Part shown: positions 1-8,984 of the stretch, piece by piece
How positions within the stretch are numbered: the first letter of the stretch is position 1
Layout: each line of letters opens with the position of its first letter
DNA from: Deltaproteobacteria bacterium
GTDB lineage: Bacteria; Desulfobacterota; Desulfobulbia; Desulfobulbales; Desulfocapsaceae
Reading direction: 5' to 3'
NCBI GenBank assembly: GCA_026388715.1
Contig: JAPLJF010000035.1
Span: 62,001-126,000, forward strand
DNA length: 64,000 nt
Translations under genes and position numbers: made by a program
Notes under the pieces: model-generated
Told to the model about the DNA's origin: nothing
Database searches by the model: none
Seen by the model: only the letters and a program-made list of their open reading frames with translations

Positions 1-876
1 AAGCTCAGCAACAATAAAGGTCTCAAAAATGTTCCCCCTGAGCGGATGCGTTTCCAGTTGCTGTTGCGTCTGAATGCCCAAAAGCCATGATACAAGCCCT
101 GAATCATAAAAATAGAGTTTTGGTGCTTTTATGAGCCGTTTATTGAAATTTGCATGATGCGGACGGAGCAGGAAAAGGATATAGCTTGCCTCAAGTACCG
201 ATATCCAGGACTTAGCCGTGTTATGGGTTATGCCGCAATCGACTGCAAGGGAAACAAGGTTCAGTAGCTGCCCCGTACGACCTGCGCAGAGTCGCACGAA
301 ACGCTGGAATGTTTCAAGTTCCTGCACTTTCAGGACCTGCCGCACATCCCGCTCAATGTAAGCCGTCACATAAGACCCGAACCATGCGCGGAGCGGAATA
401 TGACGATCATAGAGCGGCGGGTAGCCACCCTTTATCAACATATCGTCGAGTCTCTTCGGCAGTTTTCCTGCCTGCTCCAACTCGCCGAGCGAAAACGGAA
501 GGAGTTCCACAAAAGCGGTTCTTCCAGCAAGAGACTGAGTTACACCAGACAACAGCCCAAATTGCTGAGAGCCGGTCAGAATAAACCGCCCCATGCGGCC
601 ATCCTCATCCACCATTGTCTGGAGATACGAAAGGATGTCAGGACAGCGTTGCACCTCATCAAGCACTGCGCCGTCGGGGAAACGCGCCAGAAAGGCCCTG
701 GGATCGTCCCGGGCAATAAGCCTGACATCCGGGTCTTCCAGCGAGGCATAAGGCTTGTCGGAAAAAATTGCCCGGGCCAGAGTAGTCTTACCAGACTGAC
801 GAGGTCCGGTAATGGTTATTACTGGAAAGCCCTTTAACAAGGTGCGAATGGTGATTTCTGCTGCACGTGTAATCAT
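1..876 (-). CDS. AAA-type ATPase with DUF4143 domain (partial, C-terminus beyond window)
   Basis: The frame is open from an ATG at 876 down to the window edge, giving 292 codons without a stop. The N-terminus carries a P-loop (GPRQSGKTT, about residues 24-32), a Walker B stretch (VLDE, 71-74) and a sensor-like TGSQQ near 101. This is the AAA_14 plus DUF4143 architecture, whose family members are usually about 380-430 residues, so roughly the last 100 residues are missing. The biological role of the family is poorly defined; such genes scatter among accessory regions. It shares the strand of the polysaccharide genes but is separated from them by about 370 bases with hairpins, so I do not place it in their operon. 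Confidence 0.88.
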   Translation of the reverse strand, partial: MITRAAEITIRTLLKGFPVITITGPRQSGKTTLARAIFSDKPYASLEDPDVRLIARDDPRAFLARFPDGAVLDEVQRCPDILSYLQTMVDEDGRMGRFILTGSQQFGLLSGVTQSLAGRTAFVELLPFSLGELEQAGKLPKRLDDMLIKGGYPPLYDRHIPLRAWFGSYVTAYIERDVRQVLKVQELETFQRFVRLCAGRTGQLLNLVSLAVDCGITHNTAKSWISVLEASYILFLLRPHHANFNKRLIKAPKLYFYDSGLVSWLLGIQTQQQLETHPLRGNIFETFIVAEL

Positions 877-1052
877 ATTTTAACGGTATATAGCATTATG
901 CAATTTGTCAAAACAATTCTCGATACACATGAACTGAGAGATGGTAATGGGTAACTCTTTTCTTTGATAACATTCTCTTTCACCACATCTTCTTTCATTC
1001 AAAAATATAACTATGCACCATCTACGACTGGCAAGACAGGGGAAACTTGTCA

Positions 1053-1082
1053 TCCGGTATCGCCCGCGGGGGCGATACCGGA
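1053..1082. repeat. 13-bp inverted repeat (hairpin)
   Basis: The arms TCCGGTATCGCCC and GGGCGATACCGGA are perfectly complementary around a four-base loop. No T-run follows on either strand, so it is not a classical intrinsic terminator. It may be a REP-type palindrome or an RNA-stabilising hairpin. Confidence 0.6.
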
Positions 1083-1161
1083 ACGATCACGAAGTCCATA
1101 TTGTCGGGCTGTAATCTAACCCCGCTCTCTTTTGGGGGATAAGTTACTCCAAAATTTATCA

Positions 1162-1189
1162 TAAAAATTATGCCGGTATTTTTGCCGGC
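1162..1189 (-). terminator. Possible intrinsic terminator of the polysaccharide operon
   Basis: On the minus strand a five-base GCCGG/CCGGC stem is followed closely by a T-rich tract (TAATTTTTA). It lies about 60 bases downstream of the last aminotransferase gene, where an operon terminator would be expected. The stem is short, so the call is tentative. Confidence 0.4.
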
Positions 1190-1247
1190 TGGTTTGTTCG
1201 TGAAAACGGGACGCTACCCTTTGTTTTCCTTTCCCCCGCCTTGACCG

Positions 1248-2237
1248 TCAGCTCGCCTCGCTCATCACCTCTTTCAACACCTTGCCGGTCTTCGCGATTT
1301 CTTCATACGTCAACGTAGGATGGACCAAAAACATCAAACTCGTCTCACCCAGCTCCTTGGCAACGGCCAAGCATTCTGCAGGGCGCCAGCCACTGCCATC
1401 AAAGGCCTTCTCCAGATACACCTCCAAACAAGATCCGGAATAACAAGGCACTCCAGCAGCATTTACCTCAATCATGATGCGGTCACGGCTCCAGCCGAGT
1501 GCAAGCGTTTCGGGCCGGACAAAAACATAAAATTTGTACCAGGCGTGCTCCACATCCACCGGCGGCAGCGGCATCCGCAACCCCGGCAAGGTCGAAACGA
1601 CCGCAGCAAGCCGATCGGCATTGGCCTTGCGGCGCGCATGCCACTCCGGCATGCGCCGCAACTGGATGCGGCCAATCGTACCCTGAATCTCCAACATCCG
1701 CCAGTTGGTGCCGAAGGATTCATGCAGCCAGCGGAATCCGGGCGGATGCTTCCGCTCGTACACCGCCGACCAACTCTTGCCATGATCCTTGTATGCCCAC
1801 GCCTGCTCCCACCAGTCCCGACGGTTGATGGTGAGCATGCCGCCCTCGCCCCCCGTGGTCATGATCTTGTCCTGGCAGAACGACCAGGCACCGAAATGGC
1901 CGATCGATCCGACTGAACGTCCTTTGTAACTCGCCCCATGGGCCTGGGCGCAATCTTCGATAACGTACAGGCCCTTTTCTACGGCCAGTGCCATGATCGG
2001 GTCCATGTCGCACGGCCATCCGGCCAGATGGACACAGATCACCACCCTGGTGCGGGGAGTGAGCACGGCCCGGATCGATTCCGCCGTAATATTCTGAGAA
2101 TTAGCGTCCACCTCGGCAAAAACAGGCACCGCCCCGGCCGTCACCACACAGGAGGCCGAGGCGAGAAAGGTGCGCGGCGTTACCACCACCTCATCACCGG
2201 GACCGATAACACCTTCTCTGGGCCAGCTCCTAGACAA
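1248..2237 (-). CDS. DegT/DnrJ/EryC1/StrS aminotransferase, 5'-truncated (probable pseudogene)
   Basis: The product matches PLP-dependent sugar aminotransferases of the DegT family, which make amino sugars on nucleotide-sugar substrates. It has the conserved IGPGDEVVV segment almost at residue 11, the IEDCAQAHGA motif near 93 and the Schiff-base lysine in SFCQDK (K124). Full-length members carry about 50-60 more residues before GPGDE, including the strand that begins the PLP fold. Here only a TTG start is available, and the frame runs into a TGA about 70 bases farther upstream, inside the end of the neighbouring sugar transferase gene. I infer that a deletion removed the 5' end. The remainder is uninterrupted and ends normally. 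Confidence 0.75.
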   Translation of the reverse strand: MSRSWPREGVIGPGDEVVVTPRTFLASASCVVTAGAVPVFAEVDANSQNITAESIRAVLTPRTRVVICVHLAGWPCDMDPIMALAVEKGLYVIEDCAQAHGASYKGRSVGSIGHFGAWSFCQDKIMTTGGEGGMLTINRRDWWEQAWAYKDHGKSWSAVYERKHPPGFRWLHESFGTNWRMLEIQGTIGRIQLRRMPEWHARRKANADRLAAVVSTLPGLRMPLPPVDVEHAWYKFYVFVRPETLALGWSRDRIMIEVNAAGVPCYSGSCLEVYLEKAFDGSGWRPAECLAVAKELGETSLMFLVHPTLTYEEIAKTGKVLKEVMSEAS

Positions 2238-2239
2238 CG

Positions 2240-2839
2240 CTAACGCCCGAAAACCGCAAAAATCGTCACAAAAATAATACGCAAATCACCAAAAAAAGAG
2301 CGATCCCTCACATACTCAACATAATAGCGCTGTTTGATAGGCAACACCTCCTCGATATAAGCCTTTTCAGCATCCGGCGCACGCCCAAGAATATCGTTTT
2401 CATCCTTGAACTGGATCGAAGCCCAGTCGGTAATGCCCGGCCGAACAGAAAGAACTTCCGCACGAACCGCTGCGGGGTAACAAGCAATATACTTCGGTAC
2501 CTCTGGCCGAGGACCGACTAGGCTCATATCGCCTACGAACACATCGATCAACTGTGCCAGCTCATCCAGCTTGTATTTGCGTAACACGGCACCGACACGG
2601 GTAATTCTTTGATCCGGGCCAACCGTGATCTGCAAGCCGTTGCGCTCTGCATCCGCCGCCATGGTACGGAATTTGTGAATCTGGAAAACACGGCCATTAA
2701 GCCCCACTCTCTCCTGCCGGAAGAAAACCGGTCCTTTCGATTCGAGCGTGATCAGCACCGCAATCATCAGGAAAAGAGGAGAAAGGAGCAACAGCCCCAG
2801 GCCACTACAAACCAGGTCAAAAATCCGTTTGAGTTTCAC
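2240..2839 (-). CDS. Undecaprenyl-phosphate sugar-1-phosphate transferase (WcaJ/PglC-type)
   Basis: This is a bacterial sugar transferase (about 199 residues) that would start repeat-unit assembly by moving a sugar-1-phosphate from a nucleotide sugar to undecaprenyl phosphate at the inner membrane. One N-terminal membrane segment (about 10-32) precedes the family hallmarks [25 protein letters not shown] and MSLVGPRPE, and the C-terminal PGITDWAS motif is present. It is the short, PglC-like form without the extra transmembrane domain. I choose the GTG at 2839, preceded by GAGGGA six bases upstream. An ATG at 2899 would overlap the preceding aminotransferase by 50 bases and add an unconserved tail. 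Confidence 0.9.
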   Translation of the reverse strand: MKLKRIFDLVCSGLGLLLLSPLFLMIAVLITLESKGPVFFRQERVGLNGRVFQIHKFRTMAADAERNGLQITVGPDQRITRVGAVLRKYKLDELAQLIDVFVGDMSLVGPRPEVPKYIACYPAAVRAEVLSVRPGITDWASIQFKDENDILGRAPDAEKAYIEEVLPIKQRYYVEYVRDRSFFGDLRIIFVTIFAVFGR

Positions 2840-2849
2840 AACAAATCCC

Positions 2850-3998
2850 TCAAGCCAATGCCACCCTGACTGCGTCCACCACTCGATCGACATCGGCATT
2901 CGTCATCCGGGTGTACAAGGGCAAAGAACAAGTCCGTTCATACACCCGCTGACTCACCGGGAACATCTCAGGCGACAACTTATAGGTATCACGCCAATAA
3001 GGATGCAAATGCAGCGGGATATAATGCACGCTCATGCCAATACCCTGGGCGAACATGCGCTCGATAAACGCATCACGGGACACTCCCGCCTCATCTGCCA
3101 ACTGGATTACATACAGGTGCCAGGAATGGCAATCGCCATTTTCCGCATGGGGCGGGCAAATAATCGGTAAACCAGCCAACGCAACATCGTAACGCGCAGC
3201 AATCTCGGCCCGGCGCTGCCGAAAAGCGTTCGCCTTCCTGAGCTGGTGTATGCCCAGCGAAGCCGCGATATCAGTCAGATTGTACTTGAAACCGGGTGCA
3301 ACAATTTCATAATACCAACTCGGCGCCGTGGCGGTAAAACGATCAAATGCATCCCGATTAATGCCGTGCAAACGCATTATCCGAGCCCGTGCAGCAATTG
3401 CCGGATCACGGGTCACCAACATCCCCCCTTCGCCCGTGGTAATCGTCTTGTTGGCGTAAAAGCTGAACACCGTCACATCACTCTCCAGCGTACCCACCAG
3501 CTTACCGCCACAGGTAGTGGGCAGAGCATGGGCAGCATCTTCCACCACGCGCAAGCCATGCTGACGGGCAATGGCCAGAATGGCAGACATATCCACCGCC
3601 CGGCCTCCAAAGTGAACCGGGATAATCGCCCTGGTACGCGGAGTAATCGCGCGCACCACCGCATCCGGATCGATACACAAAGTCCCAGCCGATACATCCA
3701 CAAACACCGGGTCCGCCCCCATATAGCGAATCACCTCGGCGGTGGCTGTAAACGTATGCGTTGTGGTAATCACCTCATCGCCCGGACCGATGCCTATGGC
3801 CTCCAGGGCAAGATGCAGGCCGGCTGTCGCCGAATTCACGGCAACAGCCTCCACGCCACCGCCCATAAATTCAACAAAATCCTGTTCAAAGCGCTTGGCC
3901 TTTGGCCCTGTCGTAACCCAGCCTGAGCGCAGGCTATCGACAACCTCAGCGATTTCATCCTCGCCGATATCGGGAAGGGCAAAGGGAAGGAATTTCAT
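2850..3998 (-). CDS. DegT/DnrJ/EryC1/StrS family sugar aminotransferase
   Basis: A full-length (382 residues) PLP-dependent aminotransferase of the ArnB/PseC/WecE type, transferring an amino group to a 4- or 3-keto nucleotide sugar. [10 protein letters not shown] (about 55-64), GPGDEVITT (71-79), [10 protein letters not shown] (151-160) and the catalytic lysine in [14 protein letters not shown] (K184) are all present. Its start overlaps the stop of the upstream acetyltransferase by four bases (ATGA), so the two are probably translationally coupled. Aminotransferase plus beta-helix acetyltransferase plus initiating transferase suggests an N-acetylated 4-amino sugar as first residue of the repeat unit. 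The exact substrate cannot be read from sequence. Confidence 0.9.
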   Translation of the reverse strand: MKFLPFALPDIGEDEIAEVVDSLRSGWVTTGPKAKRFEQDFVEFMGGGVEAVAVNSATAGLHLALEAIGIGPGDEVITTTHTFTATAEVIRYMGADPVFVDVSAGTLCIDPDAVVRAITPRTRAIIPVHFGGRAVDMSAILAIARQHGLRVVEDAAHALPTTCGGKLVGTLESDVTVFSFYANKTITTGEGGMLVTRDPAIAARARIMRLHGINRDAFDRFTATAPSWYYEIVAPGFKYNLTDIAASLGIHQLRKANAFRQRRAEIAARYDVALAGLPIICPPHAENGDCHSWHLYVIQLADEAGVSRDAFIERMFAQGIGMSVHYIPLHLHPYWRDTYKLSPEMFPVSQRVYERTCSLPLYTRMTNADVDRVVDAVRVALA

Positions 3999-4657
3999 GA
4001 AATTTTTCCTATATTATCATCATTTTTCGCTCGTTTTTCCATAAGGTATTCTTCGACAACAATCTGGTCATAATAAGTTTGACGGACTTCGGGGTTTTTA
4101 AGAAACTTCCTGTCAAGCTTCCTCGTATCCCCAATTATTTCAGCAGGGTTTCCGGACACAATTGCATAATCTGGCACTGCTTTCGTTACCATTGACCTGG
4201 CTCCTACAATGCACCCCTTTCCAATTTTCACATCAGGCAGGACAATGGAATGCGCGCCAATGAAAGTATATTCGCCAATTTCAACAGATCCTCGCTGATA
4301 GCCCACTCGTCCATGTTTATCAAGCTGTAAATAATTCTCCCCAAGTAGCCTAATTGAAATATGGCTCCCATGGGTAAATATACCAACCCAAGCACCAATC
4401 TGACAACCTTTCCCAATTTTCACACCATTACTGGAGTCGATAATACTATGGTGCCAGATCCATGAATTGTCACCAATATCGAATTTGGATCTATCAGTTA
4501 TCACAACATTTGAACTTATTCTTGTTAATTTGTTGAACTGTTTAGTGACCTTATTGTAGTAACCATATACCATGAAGGGTCTCGAAATAAATGACGCTAA
4601 ATTCAAAAAAGTGGAGATCATCCTGCCGATGGGAGATAGATATATTTTCTTTAACAT
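3995..4657 (-). CDS. Left-handed beta-helix (hexapeptide repeat) acyltransferase
   Basis: The 220-residue product has the hexapeptide periodicity of LbH acyltransferases ([53 protein letters not shown]). The last motif is the classic C-terminal end of WcaF/CatB-like sugar O- or N-acetyltransferases. It would acetylate a sugar of the polymer or its nucleotide-activated precursor in the cytoplasm. It overlaps the following aminotransferase by four bases. The gene is clearly more AT-rich than the glycosyltransferase genes to its right, suggesting a separate origin. Confidence 0.85.
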   Translation of the reverse strand: MLKKIYLSPIGRMISTFLNLASFISRPFMVYGYYNKVTKQFNKLTRISSNVVITDRSKFDIGDNSWIWHHSIIDSSNGVKIGKGCQIGAWVGIFTHGSHISIRLLGENYLQLDKHGRVGYQRGSVEIGEYTFIGAHSIVLPDVKIGKGCIVGARSMVTKAVPDYAIVSGNPAEIIGDTRKLDRKFLKNPEVRQTYYDQIVVEEYLMEKRAKNDDNIGKIS

Positions 4658-4673
4658 GAATTACCTTCACTAT

Positions 4674-5969
4674 TTAATTGGCACATGTTTTATCTTCGGT
4701 AAACCCTTTTGCACGGTCAGTGACAGCAGTAAGGACCAACTGTGCAAGTCGCTCAACTCCGTGAGATTTTGAAAAGTTATTAAGGCCGAAGAGTTGACCG
4801 TTTCGTCCACGAATCATCAATTCATCTACAGAAATTGCAGCAACTTCTCTCATTTTGCTGGCCAGCCAATCAAGGTCTTCCGGCACGCCAACCCAACCGC
4901 ATTCCGCTTCTTGTATCAGCCGGGCCGTATCGCTTTCAGGATCGACCGTTGCAAGTACCGGTTTTGATGAAAACAGGTACGCAGGGAGTTTGGACGGGAT
5001 GGAACTCATTCCCGCCCAGCGCTTCAACGGCAACAGGCATATATGGGCCATGCTCTGCAACAGGGCCACGTTGGCGGCATCGGGATCGGATACGAAATGA
5101 ACATGTGCCGTATTCAGGTGGTCGACCAACTTGACACAATCCGCCTTTGCTGAGCCGTCACCCACGATCACCAGTTGTGCCATATCAATTGCTGCCTCGT
5201 GAAATGCACGAATCAGAAAATCCACTCCGGCAACCGGGCCGATGTTTCCCAGGTAAAGAAACGTAAAGAGGTTGTTGGGTATACCGTAGCGACGGCAGAC
5301 ATCGATCCGGTCAGGAACGTGCTCAAACAACGCATCATCCTGCCATGTGGGTATGGTGGCGATCCGATCCGCAGGAATCCGTCGGCTTTCTGTGTACGAG
5401 CGCCGCATGTTGTCAGAAATGACCACCACGGAACGGGCCTGTTGGGCAATCCATGTATCCAGCTTCAGAAGCGGCAGGGAAACAATGTCACGCAACATAG
5501 CCGGAAGTTTGCCAAAAAGCGCTTCCGGATAGATGTCCATGATTTGGAGTATCACAGGGATCCGGTTCTTTTTCGCGTACCAGATGATCTGCGCCTGGGC
5601 CAGCAGAGGCCAGGCATTGACGTACATGACGTCAGGTTTCTGCATGTTCTTTGCAAGATATTGGCAGGCATGTCTGCCAAAACTCCAACTTTCATAAAGG
5701 CGCGGCAGCAGACGGGAATCAGGAGCGGCGAAAGAAGGAAGCCGCACAACCTCAATTCCGTCTTCATGGATCACAACCGGTTCTTCGGGATTTTCATAGC
5801 GGCTATAATCGGCGTTTGCAGGCCGCGATGGCTGCGGACAGATAACCGTTATCTTGTTCCCGCGATCAGCCAGAAAATGTGCCAAATCCCATGCCATACG
5901 GGCAGACACGACCGGTTCGGGAGGATAAACGGCGGTGATGATGACGATATGTGATAGGGATACATTCAT
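4674..5969 (-). CDS. Glycosyltransferase family 4 (WbuB-like)
   Basis: A GT-B glycosyltransferase of 431 residues. The N-terminal domain begins IVIITAVYPPEPVVSARM, as in WbuB-like GT4 enzymes. The C-terminal domain has the donor-binding LYLGNIG...LIRAFHEA segment, IVGDGSAK, and a late SSIPSKLPAYLFSSKPVLA stretch near 335. It would add one residue to the lipid-linked repeat unit on the cytoplasmic face of the membrane. The start is an ATG at 5969. The acceptor and donor sugars are unknown. Confidence 0.88.
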   Translation of the reverse strand: MNVSLSHIVIITAVYPPEPVVSARMAWDLAHFLADRGNKITVICPQPSRPANADYSRYENPEEPVVIHEDGIEVVRLPSFAAPDSRLLPRLYESWSFGRHACQYLAKNMQKPDVMYVNAWPLLAQAQIIWYAKKNRIPVILQIMDIYPEALFGKLPAMLRDIVSLPLLKLDTWIAQQARSVVVISDNMRRSYTESRRIPADRIATIPTWQDDALFEHVPDRIDVCRRYGIPNNLFTFLYLGNIGPVAGVDFLIRAFHEAAIDMAQLVIVGDGSAKADCVKLVDHLNTAHVHFVSDPDAANVALLQSMAHICLLPLKRWAGMSSIPSKLPAYLFSSKPVLATVDPESDTARLIQEAECGWVGVPEDLDWLASKMREVAAISVDELMIRGRNGQLFGLNNFSKSHGVERLAQLVLTAVTDRAKGFTEDKTCAN

Positions 5970-6080
5970 AAGAATTATTTCTTGTCTCTGCTGGAAAGCT
6001 CACGATGTATTATTTGCCGTAGCACATTAGCATTGCCAGTATTCTGAAAAACATCAGATAGTTATCATTTCTATGTGTCA

Positions 6081-7250
6081 TCACCTGGCAGCAAGCTGTT
6101 TCCAAAGCGCAGAGATTGACTTCATTACAACAGCAAGACTGTAGCAGGATACAGCTTTTTCATACGCCCGGGAGCCCAAATTATCTCGCAAACTTTCATG
6201 TGTCATCAATTTGGTTAGTGCCGCTGCAAGTGCACCGACATCCTTTGCCGCCACAATCTCTCCACATCCGCCAGCGAGCATTTCGGGGATTGCACCAACC
6301 TGAGTCGCTATAATCGGTTTGCCGAGTGTCATAGCCTCCAAAACTACATACGGGAAAGCTTCGGTATGACTCGGCAGAATAAAAAGATCACAGCCGGCCA
6401 ACAGTCGCATTGCCTCATCGTTGGGAAGTTCACCAACAAAACACATCGAGCCGGATTGGTAGCGACTGACGAGCATATCATGGTATGCGGGATTGTAAGG
6501 CCCGGCCAGCACCAGCTCCCAAGTATCCAATGCGCATGCAGTCCATGCCTGAAGCAGTTCCTCAACCCCCTTGGTTGGCAACACCCATCCCAAAAAAAGA
6601 GCTGTTTTTTTTTCAGACTGAGATACTACAGGGACCGGGAGCACATCCAGACCAATGGGGTTCGGCGCTGTTTCCACCCGCAAACCAGGCAGATACTTCC
6701 TGACTGTGTTGGCGGTAGCGTTGTCAATAGCCAGCACGATATCGGCCAGCTTCATTGCCTTGGTAAGAAAGCGCCATTCACGAGTCCCGGCACGAGCGAT
6801 CTCGGGTATCCTGCCAAAATGCAGGTGATAGACTACCGGGACTTTTAGCAACCTGGCTGTCGTACAGATGGCAATATCGCGTACCGTGGCAAGACGTCCT
6901 GAAGTTGTTAGGTGCACAACATCCGCTCCGCATACGGCTTTGAGAAATATTCCGTAATCGCGCAGGAGTTGCATCCCACCGCCGATCACCCGCTTCCAGA
7001 CAGCCAGATCATCAATGGCTCGCCATCGGGGAGATGTATCCACCTGCGTGATACTAACCATCGGCTCTCCGGCTGCCCATTGATGCACTAAAGTGGTCCA
7101 GCGTCCCATCCCCCCAAGCGGAGGGGGTACAGGCGAAACAAGGCATATTCGAAGGATGGAATTGCCTGCAAGCTTTACATCTTCGACATTCGTTCCAGAG
7201 GCAGGAGGCATGATACTAGCATCTTTGTTTTTAGACACACTAGAGAGCAT
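6081..7250 (-). CDS. Glycosyltransferase family 4
   Basis: A GT4 enzyme with the usual order: ICLVSPVPPPLGGMGRW at the N-terminus, HLTTSGRLATVRDIAIC, a linker, ALFLGWVLPTKGVEELLQAW, VLAGPYNPAYHD, and the donor site around SHTEAFPYVVLEAMTLGKPII (EAFP...E). The first ATG in frame is at 7250, which overlaps the upstream acetyltransferase by 11 bases. A TTG at 7280 has a better Shine-Dalgarno (AGAGG), and an ATG at 7211 would avoid the overlap, so the exact start is uncertain. The conserved fold begins only around 7150, so function is unaffected by the choice. Confidence 0.87.
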   Translation of the reverse strand: MLSSVSKNKDASIMPPASGTNVEDVKLAGNSILRICLVSPVPPPLGGMGRWTTLVHQWAAGEPMVSITQVDTSPRWRAIDDLAVWKRVIGGGMQLLRDYGIFLKAVCGADVVHLTTSGRLATVRDIAICTTARLLKVPVVYHLHFGRIPEIARAGTREWRFLTKAMKLADIVLAIDNATANTVRKYLPGLRVETAPNPIGLDVLPVPVVSQSEKKTALFLGWVLPTKGVEELLQAWTACALDTWELVLAGPYNPAYHDMLVSRYQSGSMCFVGELPNDEAMRLLAGCDLFILPSHTEAFPYVVLEAMTLGKPIIATQVGAIPEMLAGGCGEIVAAKDVGALAAALTKLMTHESLRDNLGSRAYEKAVSCYSLAVVMKSISALWKQLAAR

Positions 7251-7836
7251 TATCACATATATCACGTTCGATGGTTTCAACCGACAACCTCTTGTCAGGA
7301 GGATAAAGTAATGCCTCGTGTCGTTGTATCTCCTCGCTGTTCCAGCGCACCTTCAACCGCCGGGCCGGAACTCCTCCGACAATGGAATAGGGTGGTACAT
7401 CCTTGATGACCAGCGCACCGGAAGCGACAAGGGAACCTCTTCCTATCGTAACCCCCTTCAGAATGGTGACTCCCGAGCCGATCCAAATATCATCTTCAAT
7501 AACAACCGGAAGGTCGTCTCCCGGTTTCTTATCCCGCACGTCATACATGAAGCGTCCGACCTGGGAGGTATTGTGGTCACCCCCCATAATAGTCACATTT
7601 GGCCCGATCAATACTTTGTTTCCGATGGTGAGTGAACTGTCGTGAGTCCACAGAGTCGCCCCCGGTCCGATCCAGATATCGCTGCCGACACTGATGGTGC
7701 TGTATGAGAAGGAACTTCCTGCCGGGTCGAACTTGAAGTTCCGCCCGTATGACCTAAACAGAGGCCGGAGAAGATACATCAATAACCGACCGTACGCCAA
7801 ACTGAAAAATGTATATATCCGTGCCAGATAATACAT
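7240..7836 (-). CDS. Left-handed beta-helix acyltransferase (WcaF/CatB-like)
   Basis: A 198-residue LbH acyltransferase with repeated hexapeptides (VGSDIWIGPGATLWTHD, IGNKVLIGPNVTIMGGDHN, DDIWIGSGVTILKGVTIGRGSL) and the terminal PPYSIVGGVPARRLKVRW motif. GGDHN supplies the likely catalytic histidine. The hydrophobic N-terminus (residues 1-25) may associate with the membrane. Its stop and the start of the neighbouring glycosyltransferase genes overlap or nearly so on both sides, so it belongs to the same transcript. It probably acetylates a polymer sugar. Confidence 0.87.
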   Translation of the reverse strand: MYYLARIYTFFSLAYGRLLMYLLRPLFRSYGRNFKFDPAGSSFSYSTISVGSDIWIGPGATLWTHDSSLTIGNKVLIGPNVTIMGGDHNTSQVGRFMYDVRDKKPGDDLPVVIEDDIWIGSGVTILKGVTIGRGSLVASGALVIKDVPPYSIVGGVPARRLKVRWNSEEIQRHEALLYPPDKRLSVETIERDICDNAL

Positions 7837-8984
7837 CAGTTATCCCTCCGTTCACCATCGTCGGCAAGTCTCGTATGATAGACTTGCAGGGTCTTTCGTG
7901 CTACGATCCGTGGGTGAAACTGTTCACGGGCATAAGACCGTGCCGCTTTCCCCATGGTGCGATTCAGATCCCTGTCCCGAAGCAGTCTTATTAGATATCC
8001 TGCAGCCTCTTCTGGATTGTCGGTATCCGTCAAAAACCCGTTTTTCCCGTGCCGAACCATGTACGGTAGACCTCCCGCCTTTGATGTGACAACCGGAACC
8101 CCGGCGGCCATTGCCTCCGCCACCACCAGTGGTGCCGTCTCTTGGAACGACAGAAGAGCAACGACACTGGCGCCAGCAAAGGCGGATTGGAGCTGTGGTA
8201 GATTCAACTCCCCAAGGAACTGGACCTTGTCCTGAAGTCGATGCGACTCCAGAAAGGCACGACATTCGATCAGATACCCCGCATCCGGATGGCTGCCAGC
8301 AATCCGCAGCAGTGTATTCGGTACCGCCCGGGCCACCAGCCGGAATGCTTGCAGTAGGCCCAGGACGTTCTTACCCCGAACCACATGTCCACCGTAAAGA
8401 ATGACCGGTCGCTCCACCTTCCGTTCGATGCCGAAATATCCTTCGTCCACCGGGTTAGCAATCATGTGGATCCTGCCAGTGAACTGACCCGCCAGTTCTT
8501 CGAGCACAAAGGGTGAGATGGCAATCACGTCCCGCATCTGCCGCCTGCCGACACGCTCGATCAACTTCATAATCAAGCGCTGCACCAACACGAACGACCG
8601 TGAAGAATAGAGCAGGTTGTTTTCCGGGATACCGTGCACCGTGAATACGGCCGGCACCGGGCAATTGATTCCCCAGGCTGCCAGCCCCTGGAAATGGACT
8701 ATGTCCGGCTGCAGCCGGCGAAGCAGCCGGAACAGCCGCCACCGAAAGATGGTCGCATTGGCAAACAATGCAGGGAGAGGTTTCCCCACTGGCAGGTAAT
8801 GGACTGTTACCGGACCGACGCTGCTGATGTGATAGTCCCCAGAAAACGCAGGGACAACAACAGACAGCTCTATACCGGCATTGATGGCGAAAAGAGCGTT
8901 GGCCAGATAGTAGGACACCCCCGCAACACCTCCTGCAATGGTCTTGCTGTTATCGGGATATGGGGTGACGAATACTATCTTCAT
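7836..8984 (-). CDS. Glycosyltransferase family 4
   Basis: A 382-residue GT4 enzyme. It begins KIVFVTPYPDNSKTIAGGVAG, has HFQGLAAWG and TVHGIPENNLLY in the acceptor domain, then ILYGGHVVRGKNVLGLLQAF, FLGELNLPQLQSAFAGA and the donor-binding SFQETAPLVVAEAMAAGVPVV with its E-x7-E-like arrangement. The ATG at 8984 overlaps the stop of the upstream polymerase gene by four bases. It adds one sugar to the repeat unit; the linkage cannot be inferred. Confidence 0.9.
   Translation of the reverse strand: MKIVFVTPYPDNSKTIAGGVAGVSYYLANALFAINAGIELSVVVPAFSGDYHISSVGPVTVHYLPVGKPLPALFANATIFRWRLFRLLRRLQPDIVHFQGLAAWGINCPVPAVFTVHGIPENNLLYSSRSFVLVQRLIMKLIERVGRRQMRDVIAISPFVLEELAGQFTGRIHMIANPVDEGYFGIERKVERPVILYGGHVVRGKNVLGLLQAFRLVARAVPNTLLRIAGSHPDAGYLIECRAFLESHRLQDKVQFLGELNLPQLQSAFAGASVVALLSFQETAPLVVAEAMAAGVPVVTSKAGGLPYMVRHGKNGFLTDTDNPEEAAGYLIRLLRDRDLNRTMGKAARSYAREQFHPRIVARKTLQVYHTRLADDGERRDN

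Larger units (their letters stand above)
877..1247. other. Intergenic region with two hairpins
   Basis: No credible reading frame is seen. The stretch separates the DUF4143 ATPase from the end of the polysaccharide cluster. It holds a near-perfect GC-rich inverted repeat at 1053-1082 and a terminator-like hairpin at 1162-1189. Confidence 0.6.

Noticed and set aside
1320-1916. 198-codon plus-strand frame inside the truncated aminotransferase
   Set aside because: It lies opposite a frame with clear PLP-enzyme motifs and has no recognisable content.
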